Of a DNA stretch of 64,000 nucleotides, positions 11,528 through 21,832 are shown in pieces. The notes under the pieces are model-generated. The model was not told where the DNA came from and did no database searches. It was given only the letters and a program-made list of their open reading frames with translations. Both the position numbers and the translations under genes were made by a program. Each line of letters begins with the position of its first letter. Positions within the stretch are counted from its first letter, which is position 1. The stretch spans positions 42,428,106 through 42,492,105 of the forward strand of contig CM071573.1 of assembly GCA_036426205.1 (NCBI GenBank), read 5' to 3'. Source of the DNA: Ascaphus truei (Eukaryota; Chordata; Amphibia; Anura; Ascaphidae).

Positions 11528-12386
11528 ATGTTTTAAAATGTTCACTTGAGCTATACAGATATATATGGCACATAATAGGAGAGTCGTGAATATAGCTGCC
11601 CATTAATGATAGTCAGTTACTTTTCATAATCATCAGATGTAATACATGCACTTTTTACCAGACAACGGTTAAGAGCAACACAGACCTTAAGGTCTAACCA
11701 GGAGTGGCCAACACCAGTCCTCAAGAGCCACCAACAGGTCAGGTTGTAAGGATGTCCCTGTCTCAGCACAGTTGGCTCAGTCGTTGAGTGAGCCACTGAT
11801 TGAGCTACCTTTGCTGAAGCAGGGATATCCTTACAACCTGACCTGTTGGTGGCCTTTGAGGACTGGAGTTGACCACTCCTGGTCTAACCAATCATGACTA
11901 AAGGTAACACAGAGAAAGGTATAAATGTGTATGAACCAGACTCTCATGTATGGCAAATGGGCAGGTAACTTCTCTGTTAACACTTCCTATGGCTGCATAT
12001 AGCAATGTCCTACATAAATGATAAAATATATGAATTGTTGACAGAAATAAACCTAAAGCAGACAGATTAGATTCAAATCACCTTTCTACTTTGAACCCAG
12101 GTGATGTATATTCTCAAAGCCGGACAACCTATCCATCTGGACCTTTGCAGAAGGTAATGGTTAGTTAGCCAGGAATGACATAACTACATAGAACAACTAA
12201 TCTATGAACCACTTTGAAGACACAATTTAGGGAGACCAGTGTGCCCCCGAGGTGTGAAGACAAATTGCTTTATACAGTACCAGGTTTCTTTTTATAACCC
12301 TATCAAAACTGGACTTCAAACCCAATTATGCCTTTCTGAAACATTCAGTTTTTTCTCGGGTTTTCACAATGCAATTCACTTTTCCT
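11528..12386. mobile_element. insertion of unknown family inside the LINE
   Basis: Sequence foreign to the LINE lies between TCGCCTTTCTAAA and TTCCTAACCGACCACAGACC; LINE coding resumes at ACCCTGG. The TTTCTAA/TTCCTAA flanks may be a mutated duplication. It hosts a Buster-like MITE (11704-11881). No coding capacity seen. Confidence 0.5.
11704..11881. mobile_element. Buster-like palindromic MITE
   Basis: Termini CAGGAGTGGCCAACACCAGT and GAGTTGACCACTCCTG are inverted; the GTCTAAC duplication flanks both sides. The inner CCACCAACAGGTCAGG / CCTGACCTGTTGGTGG pair is palindromic. Nested within the insertion at 11528-12386. Confidence 0.8.
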
Positions 12387-13160
12387 AACCGACCACAGAC
12401 CCTGGCTAAATTCCCACATGCGCATGCTGCGTTCCTCCACTCGTTCCTCTGAACGCCTCAGGAGGAAATCTCACACTCTCGCAGACTTCCTTCATTACAA
12501 ATTTATGCTATCCTGTTTCAACTCTGCCCTCTCTCAAGCTAAACAAACCTACTTTTCTTCACTAATCAACACGCACAAATCTAACCCACGCCAACTCTTT
12601 TCTGTCTTTGACTCTCTACTCAAACCACCCTCAGATGCCTCTTCTTCTTCCTCCATCACACCTCAGGACTTTGCTGACTATTTTAAGGAAAAGGTGGAAT
12701 CCATACATCAGAACATCCCGTTTCCTCCTCCCATCCTACACCGCTGCCCAATTCTCCTCCTGCCTTCCTTGACTCTTTTTCCCGTCTCAGAAGAGGATGT
12801 GTCACTGCTGATCCCTTCCTCTCCCTCTTGACCCCATTCCCTCCCATCTCTTAAAACCTCTTGTTCCTACTATAACCCCTACGATCACACAAATTTTTAA
12901 CTCCACACTCTACTCTGGTACCTTTCCCTCCTCCTTCAAAAATGCAACGGTTATAATATTACTCAAAAACAGCAAGCTTGACCCTATCTTTCTTACTATC
13001 GACCTGTGTCCCTCCTGCCTTTTGCCTCTAAACTCCTTGAACGTCTCAATTCTCTCACTTGCTTCACTTGCTCAACACCCATTCTCCTCTGTTGTTCGAC
13101 TGCTAAAACTCTGACTCAGGCCCCCATTCTCTCCCGTCTCGATTACTGCAACCTCCGGGA

Positions 13161-14137
13161 CGCTTTGTCTGTGAATGGAGAAGACACATCCTGCTTAACA
13201 CCCAGAAAAGTAGACATATGGCTGCCCCAGGTGACATTTAACACATTATGTAAACATTAAAAAAAATGGTTTTAGTTGTCTAATTTTATAGCTGTTGAGA
13301 TGTAAACATACCTGGACTATGGCTCACTGTAGCCCTTATTTGTTCGACGTGAAACCACTCCACTGTGTAGGAGAATATTTTAGCCCCATTCATTTGAATA
13401 GAGCGCAATTCTTCTTCAGCATCACAGCATATTGAATTGGGGCCAACCTGGTTTATTGCACATGTGTTGCACAAGTTATCAGCTGTTATGCTTTGGTAAG
13501 TAGATTCCCAAGATTTAAACAGTCTCACTATTAAAATGTTTCTTCTATTGTCCTGTGACCATCGAATTTCACATATATATGTTACTGGACCGTGGCTATT
13601 ATTCACCAATATTGTTGCATGACTTCCAAATGTTTTTCTTTCACAAGCAAGCGAGAAAATGCATTTGATAAAATTCACTTCGCTTATTTTACTTTCTACT
13701 CAATTACCTGTTAATAGAAACAATCTGTCCCCAGTAATAATAAGGCAGGCATGAGATCACTTTTCTGGAGGGCTAGCTTGTCAGAAAATCCTGCAACAAG
13801 CAGTGTATTTATCTAAGTTTCTATAACCCTTTTCAGGCAGAGCCCAATCTGAACAGCGTGCATCGGAGGAACTTGGAACCCGCTACAGGCCTGGGAGGCT
13901 CTCTGGGGATAAAGGAACATTATTATTGGCAAGTCTGACTGGCTCCAGGAGCTGATACACTGCCCTCACTTGCCAATGCAGCAGCTTGGGCTAAGAATTT
14001 AGTAATAGTTATATCTGAGGGCTGCTTGGTTGTATGGGGTGGTCTGGAAACGGGTGTCCAGAGCAGAAGAACAACATCTACTATTCATGCGGATAATCTT
14101 AAAATCTATGTGTTAGTTGCAAGAATCAGTTCTAAAG

Positions 14138-14140
<3 letters not shown>
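13161..14140. other. intergenic, no gene recognised
   Basis: Moderately AT-rich sequence. The minus-strand open frame 13286-13678 (130 codons) shows no known motif, no repeat and no splice context, and is regarded as chance. Confidence 0.55.

Positions 14141-14142
<2 letters not shown>

Positions 14143-14197
<55 letters not shown>
14143..14197. repeat. (AT)n microsatellite
   Basis: Uninterrupted TA/AT run of about 55 bp with a second shorter run at 14221-14236. Confidence 0.95.
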
Positions 14198-14198
<1 letters not shown>

Positions 14199-14289
14199 TG
14201 TATATATAGCAAATGGAAATATATATATATATATATTAGAGAGATAGATTTAAATATACATTGATAGAGACCATTATATATTCTTACTT

Positions 14290-14490
14290 TATGTAACCAC
14301 CTTACGTTCTTGTTTCAACACTGTCCCTCATTCCCTCTAGACTGTAAGCTCCCAGGAACAGGGCCCTCATTACCTCTTTGTATCCTCACCTGTATGTAAC
14401 TGTTTATGTAATATACATGACTCTGTGCCTCCCATTGTACCGCGTTGCAGAATATGTTGGCGCTTCACAAATAAACGATAAAAATAATGT
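14290..14490 (+). mobile_element. SINE/LINE 3' tail
   Basis: Contains GACTGTAAGCTCCCAGGAAC...GGGCCCTCATTACC...TGTAATATACATGACTCTGT...GCGTTGCAGAATATGTTGGCGC...AATAAACGATAA, related in layout to the tail at 8806-8975 and to the SINE tail at 18010-18106. Confidence 0.55.
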
Positions 14491-14562
14491 AGAAAATGTT
14501 ATTGATTTGAGTCGAGACATATTTATTCTCCAGCACAGTCCTTCACAGCATATGGACTAGAG

Positions 14563-14744
14563 CAGGAGTGGCCTACTCCAGTCCTCAAGGGCCCCCAACA
14601 GGTCAAGTTTTAAGGCTATCCCTGCTTCAGCACAGGTGGCTCAATCAGTCCCTGCTTCAGCACAGGTGGCTCAATCAGTGGCTCAGGGATATCCATAAAA
14701 GCTGGCCTATTGGTGGCCCTTGAGCACTGAGTTTGTGACCCCTC
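14563..14744. mobile_element. Buster-like palindromic MITE
   Basis: CAGGAGTGGCCTACTCCAGT at the left, TTGTGACCCCTC at the right. A 27-bp internal block (CCCTGCTTCAGCACAGGTGG...) is tandemly duplicated. The target duplication is no longer clear. Confidence 0.7.
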
Positions 14745-15206
14745 ATTTAAGTGGTGACTTCATGTTTGATTTGATTGCAAAAGGGCACTTAACTCTATAC
14801 AAGTTTTATTATTTCGTTTTACTCTGGTTAACATGTATTCCTAATTTCAGGGATTTGTAACGCCCCTTTTACCACCTGTGCGGCCAGCAAAGCATTGTGA
14901 AGATAGGCCTGCAAGCCTGCCGAGTAGAGACTGCAGATCGCTTTCATCAGGCGAATTTACCTGACTGTAACGCTCAGCTTAGAAACGTGATCGGAAAAGT
15001 GTCGATGGCGACCAATTTATTCAAGTTTTGTATATTCAACTTCATAAAAAATGGATGGTTTCACAACAAAGAATCTGATCATTCTGGAAACAACGGTGCA
15101 TTTTATTTATCTTCTGGACATTATCTTTTCCCTCCAAAGAAGGCTCCATCTCTTGGATGTTTCCAGAAAGTGTGACACATCACAACCTGCACATACTAAG
15201 TTGCTT

Positions 15207-15212
15207 TTTATT
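15207..15212 (-). promoter_or_regulatory. candidate polyadenylation signal AATAAA
   Basis: On the minus strand the sequence TTAATAAAAAGC occurs about 1.8 kb after the tcf7l2 stop codon, at the end of the non-repetitive 3' block; a GT-rich stretch follows (about 15160-15185, reading GTTGTGATGTGT). This is the best placed signal but it is not proven. Confidence 0.4.
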
Positions 15213-16128
15213 AATCCAGAACTGCATGCTACAGATACTGTATGTACAGCATGAACGGGTATTCATTACAAAAAAAATGGCATGGTCTGAAAAACCATGT
15301 TGAAATTAAAATCGGAATAAGAGCATAAAATTGAACAGTAACATCACAGCTGTTAGGAAACATTCAAAGTATTCACAAAAATGTTATAGTTAGCATCTTA
15401 ATAAACCAGAGGAAACCCGGACAGTTTTACAATTGCTTCATGTCAAATACACAATGGCACTCAATGAACGGATGAAGATTTTCTTCAGCTTTATGAAGTC
15501 TTTTTTTGTCTTTTTTATTTTATTTTTTTTGCAACATCAACATGCCTTTTTTTTTTATTATTAAGTTTGCTACCTACCTATATGTAGCAAATGTACATAA
15601 AAGTGGCAGTCTTTTTCCTTTATAAGTAATCTAATGTACAGGATTTTGGCCCGCAGGGTTTTTACATATATTTTTTTTTTTGTACCTCAGTGTTTTTAAA
15701 TGCTGCCCAGTCCATCTTCTACCAAATACACCTGTTAAGATGACAATAAAACTACGTACATACCTAGCTATGTAACATCACATCAAAACATGAGGAACAA
15801 AAAGTACAGCATCAAAAACAAGGGGGGAGTTAGTCACTGGGAAATTTTGGCACATCAATTTGTACACAGTCTACAGTCCGAATGTCGCAGTTCCTTAAGT
15901 AATCTGCTGGCGTTCAAACAGCGCAAGTCGATTTCCCTTGTTAATTTCAAGTCTTCTTTTCATGGCTTTTAAAGCAATTGTGTGTGGTTTTTTTGTACAA
16001 TATTGATCATTTATATGCAGCTACAAATGTCCATTTGGTGGCAATTGAGTTTCATACAGCAAAACGAAAAAATTAAAAATAAAATAATATATAAATTTAT
16101 ATATAAACTTAAAAACCTTGTACAAATG

Positions 16129-16130
<2 letters not shown>

Positions 16131-16180
<50 letters not shown>
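16131..16180. repeat. (AT)n microsatellite in 3' UTR
   Basis: TATA run of about 50 bp within the probable tcf7l2 3' UTR. Confidence 0.9.
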
Positions 16181-16182
<2 letters not shown>

Positions 16183-17024
16183 GCTTACACTAAGAAAAAA
16201 GAAACTTTATACAATGCTTCAAGAAACGGGAGACAGATTTTTTGTTTTAAAAAGGAACAACATACAGATATGACACAAGCAATCTCTAAGCAATAAATAC
16301 TAACTGGTCCAACGGTTCTGAGATTTTCACCCCCACCCACATTTTCCATGTAGCATCCCCTCCCCCCAAAAGACCACCACCATGGAACAAGGCATATTAA
16401 CACATTTGTTCAGTTTAACCCTTTGTTTTCTGTACAATTCAACAATAACAAGTAACATCACAATAAAAGTTGTTTTACACAAGAGTAAGTGGCACTGCAT
16501 TCATTGTACCCTGAAGGTTAAAAACTGGATGTCAAATGATTGGTTCGCAAGCTCGTATTTAATACAAATAATAAAGAACCAACGCCTTCTGCGAGGGCTG
16601 CTTCAAAATTGCTTTTGTTTGTTTAAATCTTATTATTCTTCTTTAAATCAGTCTTTTCAAAGTAACCTATCAGAACTACATAACAGTTATGCATTTTTTC
16701 CCCTTATATTATATAATGTATTATATCTAATATTATATATAATAGATTATAAATATTTGGCCCTTGTCTCCCGATGCTAAAAAGACTTTAAAGTTACAGC
16801 AGATGATCAAAATTTTGGCAGAACTGTGAGGCATGTAGAGTTCTGCGCATTCAAATCGGAGAAAGCTGAGATAAAAAGACAGGTCAAATATTGACCAATG
16901 AACTTCATAAAACATCTATTAAGTTGCCACCTGGCACAAATGAAAAAAATTCATGAAAAAATAAAATAAAATAATGAAGACAGACTAATAATAAAAATAA
17001 GAAGGTGCCAATGTTAGGCTCAAA

Positions 17025-17454
17025 CTACTCTAAAGACTTGGTTACGAGTGAAAGTGGCTTGAGTTGTTGTGTTCCAGCCAAGGACCGATGGGAAGGTAAG
17101 AAGGATGTTGACGGCTGTGCTAATGACAAAGAGTATGGTGCAGAAGACTGCAAAGGGTTGTGTTGATGATTGTGATCTGCTCCGTTCTGGCAAATGGTAG
17201 CTGGCAGGGTGCTGGCCTTTCGGGCCGGGCTTTCTGACAGAGGTGATGGAGGCACACAGAGCCGTGCCATGGGGTCAGGTTTCAAAGATAGCGAGAGAGG
17301 TTGCGTTTGTTCAGTTTGTGGTTTGGAGTCTCTTGTGGGGGAGTCTAGCATGGTGGGAGAAGAAGGAGGGGAGTCTAGTAAGCTTCCGTCTGAAGAGGGC
17401 GGGCTCACGCAGCTGCCTTCACCTTGTATGTAGCGAATGCACTTTTTTTTTCTC
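17025..17454 (-). CDS. tcf7l2: tcf7l2 last coding exon, E-tail with CtBP motifs (human exon 17 equivalent)
   Basis: The acceptor is GTTTCTAG|GAGAAA. In the E-tail frame the exon completes the C-clamp (RRKKKCIRYIQGEGSC), then gives a Ser/Pro-rich tail (SPPSSDGSLLDSPPSSPTML) and ends LKPLSLVTKSLE, stop at 17025-17027. Two CtBP-type co-repressor motifs are visible, PLSLS and PLSLV, as in vertebrate TCF7L2; the terminal TKSLE separates it from TCF7L1. The stretch between the motifs (about residues 55-110 of the exon) diverges most from mammals. If exon 14 is skipped, the exon is read in another frame as GEKKSAFATYKVKAAA and stops at 17405-17407. The open frame continuing upstream to 17594 is intron read-through. 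Confidence 0.95.
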
Positions 17455-17845
17455 CTAGAAACAGGGAGAGAGTTATCTGTAAACAAAGGGCAAAAACACT
17501 GATGGAGAAGGTTATCTGAGTGAGAGCAAACACAGCAAAATAAAGAACTTACTACATTGGGCTCTGAACAGTTCATGCTACTCCTGTCCCACAAGGGAAA
17601 GTCTAGGAAACAGTGTTCTAGGTGTCATTTAAAATACTAGGGGGAAGCTCTTTTACCAGCAGATCATGTTCAGAGGGAATATTCCTCACAGCAGGGAAAA
17701 TTAGCATGCAGCAGCATATTAGGGCACAGAGTTTGTTAATTATTCCCATATCTCTTTATTAACAAAACCAATACAAACGTTACTGGAATTCCCTTGGGGT
17801 CAAACATTGATTTTATATGGACACTGCTCCCATTGATCCCTAGCT

Positions 17846-18217
17846 CAGGGATGGCCAACTCCAGTCCTCAAGGGAGAAGGGGCGGCTCAGTGAGTAAAGA
17901 CTCTGACTGGCACTGAGTTTGAAGCAGGGGAACCTGGTTCAATTCCCGGTGTTGGCTCCTTGGGCAAGTCACTCTATCTCCCTTTGCCTCAGGCACCAAA
18001 AAACATAGATTGTAAGCTCTACGGGGCAGGACTGTGTCTGCAAAATGTCTCTGTAAAGTGCTACATAAAAACTAGCAGCGCTATACAAGAACAAATCATT
18101 ATTATTAAGGGCCACCACCAGGCCAGCCATTAGTAATATCCCTGCCTCAGCCAAAGATTGATATTCTTAAAACCTGACCAGTTGGTGGCCCTTGAAGACT
18201 GGAGTTGGCCACCCCTG
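17846..18217. mobile_element. Buster-like MITE split by a SINE
   Basis: Left end CAGGGATGGCCAACTCCAGT at 17846, right end GGAGTTGGCCACCCCTG to 18217. The family's GGGCCACC...GGTGGCCC interior is interrupted after TCCTCAAGGG by the SINE at 17875-18106. Flanking duplication not clear. Confidence 0.85.
17875..18106 (+). mobile_element. tRNA-derived SINE with target duplication AAGGG
   Basis: The head has an A-box-like GGCTCAGTGAG and a B-box GGTTCAATTCC, then a TAGATTGTAAGCTCTACGGG...GGACTGTGTCTG tail ending in ATTATT. AAGGG occurs at 17870-17874 and 18107-18111. A complete, fairly young copy, inserted into the MITE. Confidence 0.8.
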
Positions 18218-18899
18218 CTCTTGCCCATGGGGAAGATTGCTCCAATGCCATTGTGTCCTGGAATTGTAAAAATGTTCTAGGAGAGTTATCATATGAGTAA
18301 TGCACTCCATTGGCAAGGATGTGGACAGCCATACTATTTTGCCTAATGCTGCATCATATTCCTGTTCTGAACATGGAATCCGCTTTCAAAGAGCTATCTG
18401 ACTTACTGATTCCAATACAATATGCCAAAATTAATAAATGACAACTTGCCTGACTGCTTTTGAATCCTTTTCAGTGCAGGATCAGTTATGCTTTGTTTGT
18501 TGCATCAATGCATTGTACAGGACTGATGGGGTTTAACACAGTATATGACACAGGTGGACGTCTCTCTCCACAGCTAACTTGTGCACACTTACACTACTGA
18601 AATTATTTTCAGAATCTTATGGCAGAAAGGGGATTAAATGAGTATTTGGAAGACTGTAAACGCTCTGCATTAGTGTTGGCACATGTTCCTTACTTCAGCC
18701 AGATATTATAACATTCCATACATTAAGTGAATTAGATTCCAAATGTAATGCACCCCACGTTTAGTCATTTTAGTGTGAAGTGGTTTATTCTCAGTGCACA
18801 ACTCTCCCAAACTATAAACAGTGGAAACTGAGTCACTTGGTTCCACAATCATCATGAAAGTAATGCTACAATTTAAAACATATATGTACTGTATGTGTA

Positions 18900-18949
18900 T
18901 GTATATATATATATATATATATATCAAATGGAAATATTACTATATGCTC

Positions 18950-18998
<49 letters not shown>
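18900..18998. repeat. (AT)n microsatellites
   Basis: Two TA runs (18901-18924 and 18953-18998) separated by CAAATGGAAATATTACTATA. A near-identical spacer, AGCAAATGGAAATATATA, occurs in the microsatellite at 14205-14236, so both stem from one repeat family that carries the AT run. Confidence 0.8.
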
Positions 18999-19001
<3 letters not shown>

Positions 19002-21754
19002 AAACAAAGCTCACATGTTTTCTGTTAAGAACCACACCAAATTAAGAAGGATTTAAGGGAAAAAGACAGAAAGAAAAGAAAAAAAGATAAGCAGAGAGTG
19101 ATCCAAAGTAACAAGAATAACTGGTTGTTCTACGGCCTGCAGGGTGACGATGGATTTTATTTTAGTACTTTTGCTCACAGGTGGATGTGCTCCTTTGACA
19201 ATTGTGTCTACAGTATTTTTGTTAATTACCATGAATAAAACTGCTCCGGTTTCACTGAACCAGGTGTCCTTGCAGAAGGAGTATAGACAACATAGCAACT
19301 GTTTTTGCCAACATATGAACGATTATTTTTGCAATACGCTCTCTGATTCTTCCACTATTCAACAAAGCAACAGCTAATGCTTCAGACAGCACATTGTGCA
19401 TATGTTTTGGGGTTAGAAAAAGGAAAATAGGACAAATACAAAGGTCCAGTGGAAGGACTTTGTGACAATCTCAAAACTTCCAAAGAACAATGGATCTTTG
19501 AACAACTCATTCCATTCTATACATTTGGGTCTCTGCCTGCATCTGGTGCCAGAATGCAACAAACTTTAAGTGCAATGAACTGTAATTGGCTTCTGTGTAA
19601 ATTAAAAGCTATGAAACTGAAAAAGTTATTTTAATGAGAATAATAGCTGGAAGCAAATAGCTGATCTGGAATGTACCAGATCAGATATTTAATGTTTAAA
19701 TTCCCATACAAGAATTCTTGTCCCAGAGAAACGATATGGATATCGGGGTCAGCCTTACTCTGGCTGCCTACAGAAAGACGTGACATCATCGTGAGATGAC
19801 ACTGCAGCTTCCAATTGGGACCCCACGTCCATCTTTGTTCTGGCAAAGATTAAAATGAAATCTCTTGGTAATTTGGAGGTCCCTGGAGATTTTAGCGCCG
19901 TGTTCTGCCCCATGGATCCCCCTGGTCTATATAAGGTAATATGATGACAATAATTAGATTTAAAGGGGGAAGGGGAGGTGGCGGAGGAATTGTTACTTTA
20001 AGTAATACAATTTTTTATTTCAGTTTAGACTTATTGTAATTGTTAAGATATCAGAGCTTTATCTAAACTCCTCTCCACCTCCCACTTACTTACTTACTTA
20101 ACCAGCAATGCAAAACATGCTGAACATAAAATGCCCATGCAGTGTATGACAGAAGGAGAGAAGAGAAATGGTGGCAAACAGAAAGGGTTGGTAGTAAAGA
20201 GAGGTTTTAGACAACAGAACATGCAGTATTAGATCTATGTTAAAAGAAAGACAGCTTGGTGGGTTCCAAAGAGAAATATGTTATACATTCATATACTGTA
20301 AATGAAACAAAGCTGGGTGCTAATCCAATGCTCTAATCTAAATAGTCGTTATGTTAGCATGTATCATTTGTGTTAGTGGTTAGTGTTTAGTTTGGGAGGC
20401 TGTGCTGTCTGCAAACTTTGCTTTGTATGGGCTGGTTCAGGTTTAACATTTCAGAGGCTGCCTGTAAAAGGGTTATCCAATAAATAATGTATATGCATTG
20501 ATTCATATTACAGAAGCAGAGCAGTAGTACCCCTTTGTTGCAAGATAAATGGTACAATTCTCAATGCACGGGATTTTACGTTGTTTTACCAAAATCAAAT
20601 ATTTATGGTTGGGGGGGGAAAAAATCTCCTTTTGGGAGTTAGTACCATTTTGTTCAGTGCTAGTGTGCACAAGATCCAACCCTTTAATGTTTTTGCGTGA
20701 GAGACAAGACACGGTAAAAAAAAACCCACTAACATCACTGCACAGAGCCCAATAATAGCATTAATAAGTCTTGTGTAACAGAGCATGGCACCAGGATCCC
20801 TGACTTACAGGACATGATATTACAGGGAGCTCTTGAGAATGAATACAACTGCTGTGATATTGAATGATACCTTTAAGTATAATCAGATAGTTGCAAAAAG
20901 CTATCAAATATATCTGGTATTTGGGTAACTTATCACACTGCTCCTTAGAGAAAATGTCAGTTTAGGCAACAAGAAAATAACAAATTAATTTGTTAAATCG
21001 TAAGAGCAGCCACATTCTCTCCTTATATAGGATAACACCCAACATCTACATAAAACATGATGTTTATGTGTTGAGGTTTTACTTTTTTGAGTGACATAAT
21101 TATGTGGATTTCACGCCTCCAGGAAGCTTTTTAAATACCAAAATATCCTTTCTTTAAAGTCTTTCCACCTGTAATGATCTATGGCTCTGCATTCTACATG
21201 GAAAGTCTGTATCTTATAACAAACAATTACACTTTGCACATACATTACAATGGTCTTGGGTCTACATTCTAGAAACATGAGCACAGGTGTCAACACAAGA
21301 AGATGAAGAGTATGGATAAAAATGCATTACAAATATAAGGGGTAGAAACAAATACCTACCATCATTACATTCCAAATTCAAAGACTGCTTGCATCAGAAT
21401 AAAGAAATAAAAGATTTAACCAAAGGGATCAATTAGAAGAAAAGATAGTGAGAAGACCCAGCGAGTGGCCCTCCACCAAGGTTTCCCTAAAGAGTTCCTC
21501 ACATGGGTTGTCCACCTGGGCATACACAGATTCTGATTAGCCTACTTTTCTAACAAAATCTAAGACACCAGTTCCAGAAAATCCACAATTCTGGAACTTC
21601 TGAATGTCGGCACATTTTGTGTGTTTACTGGTTTATTTTTTCAATAATAAGTAAAATTCCACAAACAAGGTGAAAGTAATTTTGTCCACTGAAAGTGTAC
21701 GTGTTGTCCTGTGTAGTAAGCATGTATTATTTGTCTTAACTCTGTGCCCAGGAC

Positions 21755-21832
21755 ATACTTGAAAACGAGAGGTAACTCTCAATGTATTACTTCCTGGTAA
21801 CATATTTTATAAATAAATAATAAATAGTAATG
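21755..21832 (+). mobile_element. SINE-like tail
   Basis: GCCCAGGACATACTTGAAAACGAGAGGTAACTCTCAATGTATTACTTCCTGGTAACA...ATAAATAAATAATAAAT. The same text is at 54150-54228, and in a broken inverted form at 46905-46970. Confidence 0.65.

Larger units (their letters stand above)
9185..13160 (+). mobile_element. L2/CR1-type LINE with endonuclease, twice interrupted
   Basis: Blocks in order: LLASGDISPNPGP (a 2A-like motif, near 9497-9535), the AP-endonuclease segment CALWNARSLSNK...AITETWLT...GGRGGGVGLLLS (9650-9880), its continuation VIYCPPSSTHSPSAFLSHFE and HFNCHID after a solo LTR (from 11013), then INLPAFESTLRSSLSS (11380-11430). A second insertion of about 0.85 kb (about 11528-12386) separates this from HTLADFLHYK, AKQTYFSSLINTHKSNPRQL and ITPQDFADYFKEKVES (12418-12710), then PVSLLPFASKLLERLNS (13000-13050). 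The reverse-transcriptase core is deleted; SRLDYCN (13137-13154) follows at once. Inactive. Confidence 0.85.
15185..17024 (-). other. tcf7l2: probable tcf7l2 3' UTR
   Basis: AT-rich, single-copy sequence directly after the stop codon, with no recognisable transposon apart from an AT microsatellite at about 16131-16180. It contains many T-rich tracts and ends near a polyadenylation signal at 15207-15212. Length of about 1.8 kb would be ordinary for this gene. The extent is inferred: shorter 3' ends using other AATAAA-like sites (several TTTATT on the plus strand) are possible. Confidence 0.5.

Noticed and set aside
13286..13678. 130-codon minus-strand open frame
   Set aside because: No motif, no neighbours, and ordinary codon-length chance in AT-rich DNA.
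17455..17594. Upstream extension of the last tcf7l2 exon
   Set aside because: A good acceptor at 17455 and an abrupt loss of TCF similarity upstream show that it is intron read-through.
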